A stretch of 64,000 nucleotides of DNA, from positions 2,418,001-2,482,000 of the forward strand of contig NZ_CP094656.1 of assembly GCF_030643805.1 (NCBI RefSeq), written 5' to 3'. Source of the DNA: Alkalihalobacillus sp. AL-G (GTDB lineage Bacteria; Bacillota; Bacilli; Bacillales; Fictibacillaceae). Position 1 is the first letter of the stretch; every line of letters begins with the position of its first letter. Positions 57,266 through 64,000 of this stretch are shown here, piece after piece. The notes under the pieces were generated by a model, which saw only the letters and a list, made by a program, of their open reading frames with translations, had not been told where the DNA came from and ran no database searches. Made by a program: the position numbers and the translations under genes.

Positions 57266-57878
57266 TGGCTTTCTTCTCGTTTTCTTTGTTTTCATTCATA
57301 ATGACGTACTGGTCCAGGTCTTGTTGATAATTGAACATTTCTACCTCTAAGGGACTTGGTTCCTCATTAAATCGCTTTTTGAAGATGTGATTAAAGAAAA
57401 GGACCATGCCGAGGCCAAGCCCCAAAGAGTATGGTATTTGCAATAATAATGGGTAATCGTTTTGTTTACCTGTAATAATGTAGTAAATTTTCTGATGGAC
57501 CATCTGCATACTGACATCTTCATGGAAGTTCATGATTGCTAATCCTGAACCAATAAATAACAACACCCAAACGATGACAAAATAGATACCAGTGATTTTT
57601 GACTTCGGATACTGAACTTCAATTATCGTTTGAGGAGGACCAACTGTTTGGACCTCAAGGTCGGGTTTGAATTCTCTTAAACGTCTTAACACCTTCATTA
57701 AGTCGATAATAACGATTGTTTTGTCATGGACGGTAATTTTATGAATGACAAGTTGGCCGATAGTTGAGGTGATGTCATCCGGACCTACGAGTTGTGCAAC
57801 GTCTTTAATCCGAACCTTTTGATCTGGAGAAACGAATAAGCGATGCCGCATCCGTAAATACAGAATTTCGACGTCCAA
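57255..57878 (-). CDS. spoVAA: Stage V sporulation protein AA
   Basis: SpoVAA is the first gene of the operon that moves calcium-dipicolinate into the developing spore and out at germination. The 207-residue protein has a soluble N-terminal domain (about 1-95) and two membrane spans (about 99-119 and 150-170), then a polar tail. The start is a TTG, 7 bases after GGAGGG, a good site for this unusual codon; the family similarity begins within the first ten residues. A sigma-G-type promoter lies upstream. Confidence 0.94.
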   Translation of the reverse strand: MDVEILYLRMRHRLFVSPDQKVRIKDVAQLVGPDDITSTIGQLVIHKITVHDKTIVIIDLMKVLRRLREFKPDLEVQTVGPPQTIIEVQYPKSKITGIYFVIVWVLLFIGSGLAIMNFHEDVSMQMVHQKIYYIITGKQNDYPLLLQIPYSLGLGLGMVLFFNHIFKKRFNEEPSPLEVEMFNYQQDLDQYVIMNENKENEKKANDD

Positions 57879-57911
57879 AAGATATCCCTCCTATGCCAAA
57901 TCATTTATATG

Positions 57912-57941
57912 TAGTATGTTTCTCCCAATGCAGTATCATTC
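57912..57941 (-). promoter_or_regulatory. Probable sigma-G promoter of the spoVA operon
   Basis: Read towards spoVAA, GAATG is followed after 18 bases by CATACTA, a perfect match to the common sigma-G -10 sequence. It lies 34 bases upstream of the spoVAA TTG start. spoVA is known to be transcribed by sigma-G in the forespore of B. subtilis. Confidence 0.7.
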
Positions 57942-58120
57942 TGTCCAACCGACCAATCCATTAATTTCCTATTAGAATCTTGCTCGTCCGCATATTGGAG
58001 CAAAAGAGTACCTGAAACTGCAAAATATGCACTTCCAGGGCATCATAGACGGCAGCGTTCGAGGGCATGTATGGGGACAATGTGAACCTTGGCGATTAAG
58101 TTAGACCTTACTTACTCAAT

Positions 58121-58162
58121 AAAAAAAGCCAGATAAACGGTGGCTAACCGTCCATCTGGCTT
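58121..58162 (-). terminator. Rho-independent terminator of the spoIIA operon
   Basis: On the minus strand AGCCAGAT pairs with ATCTGGCT and is followed by TTTTTTATTG. The 5' arm overlaps the last codons of sigF. Confidence 0.88.
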
Positions 58163-58902
58163 TTCATTTCTTGTAATATTTTCTTTTCCAGCCTCGATAC
58201 TTGTACCTGGGATATACCAAGCCGCGATGCTACTTCTGATTGGGTTTGATCCTTGTAATAACGTAAGTAAACGATTAGTCGCTCCCGTTCGTTCAAAGAC
58301 TGGATCGCTTCCTTTAACGCAATTTGATCAAACCATTTCGATTCACCTTGATCTGCAATTTGGTCCAATAGTGTAATCGGATCTCCGTCATTTTCATAGA
58401 CGGTTTCATGGATAGAGGAAGGTGCCCGAACCGCCTCCTGAGCCATTACGACTTCTTCCGGGCTAATATCGAGTCGATCGGCAATCTCCGTAACTGTCGG
58501 ATTTCGACCATATTCCTTTGACAGTTCGTCCCTGGCTTTTCGGACCTTATTTCCAAGCTCCTTCAAAGATCGGCTGACCTTAACCGTCCCATCATCGCGA
58601 ATAAACCGTTGGATTTCGCCTATGATCATCGGAACTGCATAAGTCGAAAACTTCACGTCATAGCTTAAATCAAACTTATCAACAGATTTTAAGAGCCCGA
58701 TACTTCCGATTTGAAAAAGATCATCTGGTTCATAACCCCTATTAAGGAAGCGCTGAACAACAGACCAAACTAATCGCATGTTCTTCTCAACAATTGTATC
58801 TCTAGCGGTTTGATCACCATCCTGACTTTGTTTGATCAATTGTTTCATTTCAGAGTCATTCAGATACGTGTTTTTCTGATTTTGTTTAACGTCCAAATCC
58901 AT
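58144..58902 (-). CDS. sigF: RNA polymerase sigma-F factor
   Basis: Sigma-F is the first forespore-specific sigma factor. The 252-residue protein shows region 2 (MRLVWSVVQRFLNRGYEPDDLFQIGSIGLLKSVDKF), region 3 (FIRDDGTVKVSRSLKELG), and region 4 with the helix-turn-helix SEVASRLGISQVQVSRLEKKIL. It is held inactive by SpoIIAB until the asymmetric septum forms. It follows spoIIAB by 13 bases in the classical operon order. Confidence 0.97.
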   Translation of the reverse strand: MDLDVKQNQKNTYLNDSEMKQLIKQSQDGDQTARDTIVEKNMRLVWSVVQRFLNRGYEPDDLFQIGSIGLLKSVDKFDLSYDVKFSTYAVPMIIGEIQRFIRDDGTVKVSRSLKELGNKVRKARDELSKEYGRNPTVTEIADRLDISPEEVVMAQEAVRAPSSIHETVYENDGDPITLLDQIADQGESKWFDQIALKEAIQSLNERERLIVYLRYYKDQTQSEVASRLGISQVQVSRLEKKILQEMKSQMDG

Positions 58903-58915
58903 AGGCAGGACTCCC

Positions 58916-59356
58916 TTAGTTACATAGCGCTTTATGATTAGTTAAATACTTTGTTAAGCGTATCGTGGTGCCAAAGGATTTTTCTGTTTCAATTTCGACA
59001 CGGTCCATAAAATTTTCCATAATCGTAAAACCCATACCGGAACGTTCAAGCTCAGGTTTGGTTGTAAATAATGGCTGTCGGGCTTCGTCCAGGTTGTCGA
59101 TCCCGATTCCATTGTCACGAATCAGCAATTCAACAAAACCATCCTCCAAACAGCATTCGATATACACCATCTCACCAGAATTATTTTCATATCCATGGAT
59201 GATCGCATTTGTCACTGCCTCGGATACTACCGTTTTAATCTCAGTAAGTTCCTCAACAGTTGGATCCAATTGGGCGATGAATGATGCCACCGTAACCCTT
59301 GCAAAAGATTCATTTTCGCTTCTTGCTGCAAATTCTAATTTCATTTCATTTTTCAT
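58916..59356 (-). CDS. spoIIAB: Anti-sigma F factor SpoIIAB
   Basis: SpoIIAB binds sigma-F and also phosphorylates SpoIIAA. The 146-residue protein has a GHKL ATPase fold: N-box in [12 protein letters not shown]1 in IRDNGIGI, and G2 in [14 protein letters not shown]. The start codon overlaps the spoIIAA stop (TAATG), so the two are made in fixed proportion. Confidence 0.97.
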   Translation of the reverse strand: MKNEMKLEFAARSENESFARVTVASFIAQLDPTVEELTEIKTVVSEAVTNAIIHGYENNSGEMVYIECCLEDGFVELLIRDNGIGIDNLDEARQPLFTTKPELERSGMGFTIMENFMDRVEIETEKSFGTTIRLTKYLTNHKALCN

Positions 59357-59706
59357 TACGCCACCCCCAGCGTTTGCAATGCTTCTTGTTCACTGTTCTC
59401 AAGACGGATAATTTTAAACATTCCAGACATCTCAAACAGTCTTTTTACAGAAGGGGAGATCGAACATACTACCATTTCTCCTCCCTGGCTTTTGATCAAT
59501 TTATATCGTCCAAGGATTACTCCTAATCCTGAACTATCCATAAAAGACAGAGATTCTAAATTCAAAATAATATGATGGATCTGATGCTTTTCAATGGTCT
59601 GATCAACTTCTGTTCGCAATTGCTCTGCGCTATGGTGGTCTAAATCACCGGATAATCGAATACATAAAACACGTTCTTTTGTTTCAAGCTTTACGTTGAG
59701 ACTCAC
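59356..59706 (-). CDS. spoIIAA: Anti-anti-sigma factor SpoIIAA
   Basis: SpoIIAA releases sigma-F by taking over its inhibitor SpoIIAB, once dephosphorylated by SpoIIE. The 116-residue protein is a STAS domain with the phosphorylated serine in FMDSSGLGV (Ser58). The start is a GTG behind AGGAGG. It is the first gene of the sigma-H-driven spoIIA operon and lies about 120 bases after dacF. Confidence 0.97.
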   Translation of the reverse strand: MSLNVKLETKERVLCIRLSGDLDHHSAEQLRTEVDQTIEKHQIHHIILNLESLSFMDSSGLGVILGRYKLIKSQGGEMVVCSISPSVKRLFEMSGMFKIIRLENSEQEALQTLGVA

Positions 59707-59737
59707 TTACCTCTCCTCCTTCATCTGGCTAGTGAGT

Positions 59738-59767
59738 CATTTCGATATTTATATACTCTTATCCTTC
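59738..59767 (-). promoter_or_regulatory. Probable sigma-H promoter of the spoIIA operon
   Basis: On the minus strand GAAGGATAA matches the sigma-H -35 consensus RNAGGAWWW. After 12 bases comes ATCGAAATG, close to the -10 consensus RNNGAATWW (one mismatch in GAAT). It lies about 30 bases upstream of the spoIIAA GTG. B. subtilis spoIIA is known to use sigma-H. Confidence 0.65.
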
Positions 59768-59823
59768 CCGATGACAAAACTAGTGCTGAATCGATGCATA
59801 ATCCAATTATCTGTCAATTGATT

Positions 59824-60993
59824 TTAAGGTGTTTGAGAAAAATGTCCAACCGTGCGTTTAAACATTCCCCACAAGGATGCTGCAGGTACTTTTTCCGATG
59901 CTACGAGTGGTGTGTTCATTACAGCTTTCCCATTGTTTTTTACAACAAGTGTACCAAGAACATCCCCCTTTTTAATTGGAGTATTTAAGTTTTTCTTCAC
60001 TTTTATCTCGGTTTCTAATTTTAACTTCTCATCTCCCTTTTTCATCAATACCGAGACCGTTTCTGACGTGGCAAGATGGACGGTTTTCGTTACTCCCTTT
60101 TGGACAGGTACTTCATCGATAATTTGATTTCGTTCATATATTTGTTCTGTTGCATAATTCGCAAAAGCATAATCAAGCATTTGTGAAATTTGTGTATTTC
60201 GTGCTTTTGTTGTTGGTGCACCCATCACGACTGCAATGACCCGCATATCATTTTTTTCTGCAGTTGCAGTCAAACAATATTTTGCTTCATGGGTGTATCC
60301 GGTTTTTAAACCATCGACTCCAGGATAAAATTTAACAAGCTTGTTCGTGTTGACAAGCCAAAACTTTTTATCTGTGTTTTCTCTTAAGTAGTCTTCATAT
60401 TTTCCTGTATATTTCGTAATCTGTTCATACTTAAGTAATTCTTTAGCCATAAGAGCCATATCTCGTGCAGTACTATAGTGATTTTCTGCCGGCAGTCCAG
60501 TAGCATTCTCAAAATGTGTATTTTTCAATCCTAGATCTTTGGCCTTTTCATTCATCATTTTTACAAACGCTGCGTTCGTGCCAGCAATATGTTCTCCGAG
60601 GGCCACGGACGCGTCGTTACCTGAAGCAAGGGCTACCCCCTTCAGCAAGTCCTCGACGGCCATTACCTCCCCAGCTTCTAAAAAGATCTGAGAACCTCCC
60701 ATCGAAGCAGCGTATTCACTCGCTCTTACTTTATCTTTCAACGTAATTTTTTCTTTATTTAAGGCTTCCATAATTAAAATCATCGTCATTACTTTTGTCA
60801 TGCTTGCAGGAGGAAGCTTTTCATCAGAATTTTTCTCAAATAGAACCGTACCTGTATCACGCTCAATTAAAATGGCAGAAGAAGATTGTTCTGCCAGTTT
60901 CATACCATTATCCTGTTCTCTGGCAAAGGCTGCGGGTGATAAAATAGACATTGAGATTGCAACAGCCATCAAACTTGTAAAAACGCGTTTCAT
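59824..60993 (-). CDS. dacF: D-alanyl-D-alanine carboxypeptidase DacF
   Basis: DacF is a forespore-expressed low-molecular-weight penicillin-binding protein that helps set cortex cross-linking. The 389-residue preprotein has a signal peptide (to about residue 24), SMTK (Ser64-Lys67), SGN (SGNDAS) and KTG (LKTGYTHEAK), then the C-terminal beta domain. The start is the ATG 9 bases after GGAGGG; the frame extends 31 codons further upstream without conservation. spoIIAA follows downstream, as in B. subtilis. Confidence 0.95.
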   Translation of the reverse strand: MKRVFTSLMAVAISMSILSPAAFAREQDNGMKLAEQSSSAILIERDTGTVLFEKNSDEKLPPASMTKVMTMILIMEALNKEKITLKDKVRASEYAASMGGSQIFLEAGEVMAVEDLLKGVALASGNDASVALGEHIAGTNAAFVKMMNEKAKDLGLKNTHFENATGLPAENHYSTARDMALMAKELLKYEQITKYTGKYEDYLRENTDKKFWLVNTNKLVKFYPGVDGLKTGYTHEAKYCLTATAEKNDMRVIAVVMGAPTTKARNTQISQMLDYAFANYATEQIYERNQIIDEVPVQKGVTKTVHLATSETVSVLMKKGDEKLKLETEIKVKKNLNTPIKKGDVLGTLVVKNNGKAVMNTPLVASEKVPAASLWGMFKRTVGHFSQTP

Positions 60994-61022
60994 AGACGTA
61001 ATCCCTCCATTCTTATTATTCA

Positions 61023-61051
61023 TATATTTACCAATTATGGACGGATTATAC
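61023..61051 (-). promoter_or_regulatory. Possible sigma-F promoter of dacF
   Basis: On the minus strand GTATA matches the sigma-F -35 consensus GYWTA. After 14 bases (15 is usual) comes GGTAAATATA, which matches nine of ten positions of GGNRANANTW. It lies about 30 bases upstream of the dacF ATG. dacF is known to be sigma-F dependent in B. subtilis. Confidence 0.5.
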
Positions 61052-61090
61052 TTCGTTCCGATTAAATTATTAAGTTTGTACAACAATCAA

Positions 61091-61125
61091 AAAAAGCATT
61101 GGTTCAAAAAGTTCGGAACCAATGC
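61091..61125 (-). terminator. Rho-independent terminator after pdp
   Basis: GCATTGGTTC pairs perfectly with GAACCAATGC around a ten-base loop. On the minus strand it is followed by TTTTTTTGATTG. It separates pdp from dacF. Confidence 0.9.
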
Positions 61126-61163
61126 TTTTCTCGTATGTCGTATTTAATGATTTGCGTGCATTA

Positions 61164-62465
61164 TCATTTAATTACGTTGTAAATCAACGTATTCGGTTCT
61201 ACCTTCTGATCCGTGATTGTGTAAGCTTCTTTCACTTTATTAATGGAATCCGACGGGTTATCGGCATCACTGTGTAAAACAACTAAAATCTCCCCAGCCT
61301 TTACGCTGTCACCGATTTTCTTTTTCAAGGATATACCGACACCATGGTTGATTTGATCATCCTTCGTCGCTCTTCCCGCTCCTAAGTACATCGCCGCGAG
61401 ACCGATTGATTCTGCATCTATTTCTGAAACGTAGCCATCTGAATCTGATAAAACTTCAACGTGATATTTTGAGTCAGGAAGTTGACTCAAGTCATCAATC
61501 ATTTGGACATTACCATCTTGAGCTTTAATTAAATTCCGGAAGCATTCGAATGCTTTGCCGTTTTTTAGGTTATCTTCAAGACCTTTATAAGCTTCCTCAT
61601 ATGAATTAAATACCCCTGCCAGAACAGTCATATGTGAAGATAATTCTAATGAAAGTCTCCGTAAGTCCTCGACATTTTTCCCTTGCAGTATTTCGACCGC
61701 TTCCTTAATTTCATTGGCATTCCCTACTTCAAACCCGAGCGGTTGATTCATGTCACTTATGACAGCAACTGTGTTTTTACCTAAGTTTTTACCGATGTTA
61801 ACCATTTCCTCAGCAAGTGCTACGGAATCTTCAAGTGTTTTCATAAAAGCACCTGAACCAGTTTTGACATCAAGAACAATACTGTCAGCTCCTGAAGCAA
61901 GCTTTTTACTCATGATCGAACCTGCAATCAATGGTATAGAATCAACTGTAGCAGTAACATCCCGGAGTGAATAAAGCTTTTTATCAGCTGGCGCCAGGTT
62001 TCCTGTTTGTCCAGCTACAGCAAGCTTATATGTGTTTACATTATTGATGAATTTTTCCTTAGTCATTTCAATGTTAAATCCTTCAATGGATTCTAATTTA
62101 TCAAGTGTTCCTCCTGTATGACCGAGACCTCTTCCAGACATCTTCGCAACCGGTACGCCTGCTGAGGCTACTAAGGGAGCGACAATAAATGTTACCTTAT
62201 CTCCCACACCACCAGTAGAATGTTTGTCAACCTTATGGCCTTTAATCGCTGAAAGGTCGATCGTTTCACCCGAATTCACCATCGCCTGTGTTAAGGTTGC
62301 CGTTTCTGTTGGTGTCATCCCTTGAAAATAAATGGCCATCATTAAAGCTGATACCTGGTAATCAGGAATTTCATCGTTCGTATATCCATTTATAAAAAAA
62401 TTGATTTCTTCATCAGACAATTCTTTTCCGTTTCGTTTTTTTTGAATAATATCAACCATTCTCAT
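61164..62465 (-). CDS. pdp: Pyrimidine-nucleoside phosphorylase
   Basis: Pdp splits uridine, thymidine and deoxyuridine with phosphate into base and pentose 1-phosphate. The 433-residue protein has the family core KVDKHSTGGVGDKVTF (about residues 79-94, phosphate binding), MSGRGLGHTGGTLDKLE, and VLDVKTGSGAF. Length matches Bacillus Pdp (433-434). In B. subtilis pdp lies elsewhere with deoC-nupC; here it follows pupG and deoB, so the window joins purine and pyrimidine nucleoside salvage to pentose phosphate interconversion. Confidence 0.96.
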   Translation of the reverse strand: MRMVDIIQKKRNGKELSDEEINFFINGYTNDEIPDYQVSALMMAIYFQGMTPTETATLTQAMVNSGETIDLSAIKGHKVDKHSTGGVGDKVTFIVAPLVASAGVPVAKMSGRGLGHTGGTLDKLESIEGFNIEMTKEKFINNVNTYKLAVAGQTGNLAPADKKLYSLRDVTATVDSIPLIAGSIMSKKLASGADSIVLDVKTGSGAFMKTLEDSVALAEEMVNIGKNLGKNTVAVISDMNQPLGFEVGNANEIKEAVEILQGKNVEDLRRLSLELSSHMTVLAGVFNSYEEAYKGLEDNLKNGKAFECFRNLIKAQDGNVQMIDDLSQLPDSKYHVEVLSDSDGYVSEIDAESIGLAAMYLGAGRATKDDQINHGVGISLKKKIGDSVKAGEILVVLHSDADNPSDSINKVKEAYTITDQKVEPNTLIYNVIK

Positions 62466-62499
62466 AAGAATCTCATCCTTTAATTAAATTTCATCGAAA

Positions 62500-62574
62500 G
62501 ATCGACTAAACCCACCACGACCTGTGACAAATTCGAACTGACTAACATCCTGTTAGCCTCCGGATCTTTTGAAC
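62500..62574. repeat. Repeat family A, diverged hairpin module
   Basis: ATCGACTAA...TTCGAACTGA is followed by the hairpin CTAACA-TCC-TGTTAG and CTCCGGATCTTTTGAAC. The second hairpin differs from the other copies (CTCACA/TGTGAG) by a compensated base pair. It lies directly beside the large copy that begins at 62590. Confidence 0.65.
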
Positions 62575-62589
62575 ATCCTTTTAATATGC

Positions 62590-62958
62590 GTTCAAAAAAG
62601 AGGATAAAAGAGCCGAGTTTTCTGAAGTTCAACTAAGTACGTTACGTCCTGTAACAACGTTGAACTGACTCACATCCTGTGAGCCCGAGGCACGACAGTC
62701 TCGAGGAAGGCTACTCACTTGAAGGCATCTTTACTGCCTTGCACCGAGGAAGCTTTCATCGATAGCATCGACAAGTTAGACACAGGTGCACAATGAATGT
62801 ACATCGATGAATCGATACTTCCTAGTTTTACGTGAGGACCGGAGAGACCGAGTAACAAAGAAATACGACAGCTATTAAAAGAAGTTCGACTAACTACTTC
62901 ACATCCTGTGAAAACGTCGAACTGACTCACATCGTGTGAGCCTCCGGACTTTTTGAAC
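62590..62958. repeat. Intergenic repeat family A, long copy between pupG and pdp
   Basis: This 369-bp element has inverted ends GTTCAAAAAAG (62590) and CTTTTTGAAC (62949-62958). It contains two copies of the hairpin module (62627-62685 and 62884-62942), GAGGCACGACAGTCTCGAGG, a middle block shared with the 20-kb copy (CCTTGCACCGAGGAAGCTTT), and ACGTGAGGACCGGAGAGACC shared with the 37.75-kb copy. It encodes no credible protein and lies in the transcribed gap of the deoB-pupG-pdp gene group. Confidence 0.85.
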
Positions 62959-62963
62959 AACCT

Positions 62964-63782
62964 CTATAGTTGTTTTACGATACCCTTAACCAGATTCATA
63001 AAATCTGCTTTAACATTTTCCGTTGTCTCTATAACTTCAGCATGTGTCAGTGGCTGATCGAGGATTCCTGCAGCCATGTTCGATATACAGGAAATCCCGA
63101 GAACCTCCATACCTGCATGGCGAGCCACGATGACTTCTGGAACAGTTGACATACCGACAGCATCGCCTCCCAATATTCGTAGCATCCGAACCTCTGCTGG
63201 TGTTTCATAGGAAGGTCCAGAATTTGAAATATAGACACCTGCTTGGATCGGAATGTTCAAAGTGTCAGCAATTTCCTTCGCAACATGCTGTAATCGAGTC
63301 GAATAAGCGGTTGACATGTCCGGAAAACGCACACCAAGATCTTTATCATTTGGTCCGGTCAATGGGTTATCACCTAAGTTATTAATATGGTCAGTAATGA
63401 GCATCAAATCACCCGCATTAAATTCTTTGTTTATGCCACCTGCTGCATTGGTAACAATCAGTGTGTCAACACCGATTTCTTTCATCACCCTTACAGGAAA
63501 GGTTACTTTTTGTAAAGAATAGCCTTCGTAATAGTGGAAGCGACCTTTCATAGCAACAACCGTTTTACCTTTTAGTTTCCCGATCACAAGTTCCCCTGCA
63601 TGGCCTTCAACGGTCGAGACAGGAAATGAAGGAATTTCTTCGTACGGAATGATTACCGGATTTTCAATTTGATCTGCGAGAATACCTAGTCCAGATCCGA
63701 GTATCAATCCTACCGACGGTTTCTCATTTAATTGTTCGTTAATATAGTTGGCTGCATTTTTCATCGTTTCTATTATAGACAT
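62964..63782 (-). CDS. pupG: Purine-nucleoside phosphorylase
   Basis: PupG (PunA) is the trimeric purine-nucleoside phosphorylase that splits guanosine, inosine and their deoxy forms. The 272-residue protein has the family segments LGSGLGILADQI (phosphate site, about 31-42), VEGHAGELVIGKLKG, MKGRFHYYEGYS and TNAAGGIN, and the base-binding GPSYETPAEVRML and SNMAAGI. The ATG is used as start; the TTG before it is less likely. deoB lies just upstream, as in B. subtilis drm-pupG. Confidence 0.97.
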   Translation of the reverse strand: MSIIETMKNAANYINEQLNEKPSVGLILGSGLGILADQIENPVIIPYEEIPSFPVSTVEGHAGELVIGKLKGKTVVAMKGRFHYYEGYSLQKVTFPVRVMKEIGVDTLIVTNAAGGINKEFNAGDLMLITDHINNLGDNPLTGPNDKDLGVRFPDMSTAYSTRLQHVAKEIADTLNIPIQAGVYISNSGPSYETPAEVRMLRILGGDAVGMSTVPEVIVARHAGMEVLGISCISNMAAGILDQPLTHAEVIETTENVKADFMNLVKGIVKQL

Positions 63783-63794
63783 CAAAATTCCCCC

Positions 63795-64000
63795 CTATAA
63801 AATGTCAAGGATGCTTTTTCCATGTTTAGGTGCCTCTGTTTGAAAGTTATCGGCAATGGTCGCACCGATATTTGCAAATGTTTTACTTAAAGGTAACTCC
63901 TTACCTTCAGAAATGCCTTTATGGTAAGCAATCAACGGTACATATTCTCTCGTATGGTCAGTACCATGATGCACGGGATCATTCCCGTGATCAGCCGTAA
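63795..64000 (-). CDS. deoB: Phosphopentomutase, C-terminal part (gene runs off the window)
   Basis: The last 67 codons of a gene enter the window on the minus strand. Their product contains [22 protein letters not shown], cut here into [18 protein letters not shown], the metal-binding end of phosphopentomutase. A C-terminal helix and KSILDIL end follow. The enzyme interconverts ribose 1-phosphate and ribose 5-phosphate (also deoxy forms), using the products of pupG and pdp. It ends 12 bases before pupG, so the two are in one operon. The B. subtilis name is drm. Confidence 0.93.
   Translation of the reverse strand, partial: TADHGNDPVHHGTDHTREYVPLIAYHKGISEGKELPLSKTFANIGATIADNFQTEAPKHGKSILDIL

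Noticed and set aside
62715-62960. 81-codon minus-strand frame between pupG and pdp
   Set aside because: It lies inside the long repeat copy and is not shared by the other copies as a frame.

Overview
The window is a stretch of chromosome from a low-GC, endospore-forming Gram-positive bacterium of the Bacillaceae. The evidence is near-continuous synteny with one part of the Bacillus subtilis chromosome (yphF-gpsA-der-ypfD-cmk-ypeB-sleB-prsW-ypdA-gudB-mecB-ypbDEFG-recQ-fer-serA-resABCDE-rluB-spmAB-dacB-scpAB-rib-ppiB-lysA-spoVA-spoIIA-dacF-pupG-drm), strong AGGAGG-type ribosome binding sites, bacillithiol-related YpdA, and many sporulation and germination genes. The species cannot be fixed from sequence alone. 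Gene order differs from B. subtilis at several points (plsY inside der-gpsA, plsC beside cmk, an InhA protease between fer and serA, bpsAB between dacB and scpB, no sigX/rsiX after resE), so it is a different lineage. No rRNA, tRNA, CRISPR array, prophage or intact insertion sequence was seen. Almost all genes lie on the minus strand; the plus-strand exceptions are small or isolated (ypzI, the ORF at 19.8 kb, fer, serA, the YjcZ-like gene, ypuF).

Layout. 0-9.4 kb: lipoprotein YphF, YphE, SpoVIF, the phospholipid genes gpsA and plsY, the ribosome GTPase der, yphA, ribosomal protein S1, plsC, cmk, ypfB and the c-di-GMP receptor motI. 9.7-19.6 kb: the spore-cortex lysis pair sleB-ypeB, prsW, an asparaginase, ypdA, gudB, mecB, ypbG, a membrane protein and a CBS-domain protein. 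19.8-25 kb: the ypbF-ypbE-ypbD-recQ-ypbB cluster (YpbE appears shortened) and ferredoxin. 25-31.4 kb: secreted InhA metalloprotease, serA, a PHP phosphatase, and an M23/LysM cell-wall hydrolase. 31.6-38.7 kb: resE-resD, resC-resB-resA (cytochrome c biogenesis and respiratory control) and rluB. 39-45.2 kb: spmB-spmA-dacB (spore core dehydration), bpsB-bpsA (type III polyketide synthesis), an unknown gene, and scpB-scpA. 45.4-52.8 kb: ypuF, the riboflavin operon under an FMN riboswitch, ppiB, and lysA under a lysine riboswitch. 52.9-61 kb: the complete seven-gene spoVA operon, sigF-spoIIAB-spoIIAA and dacF. 61-64 kb: nucleoside salvage genes pdp, pupG and the 3' end of deoB.

The genes join into a few programmes: sporulation and germination (spoIIA, spoVA, spm, dacB/dacF, sleB/ypeB, spoVIF), aerobic/anaerobic respiration (res), cofactor and amino-acid synthesis controlled by riboswitches, and envelope synthesis.

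The least explained material is intergenic. One family of modular palindromic repeats (full or partial copies at 20.0, 24.45, 37.75, 47.1, 62.5 and 62.6-62.96 kb) carries paired-base changes in its hairpins, as a conserved structure would. A second short repeat (9.47 and 38.79 kb) sits in both cases directly against the T-tract of an intrinsic terminator. The gudB upstream region contains a perfect 9-bp inverted repeat beside a cre-like site.
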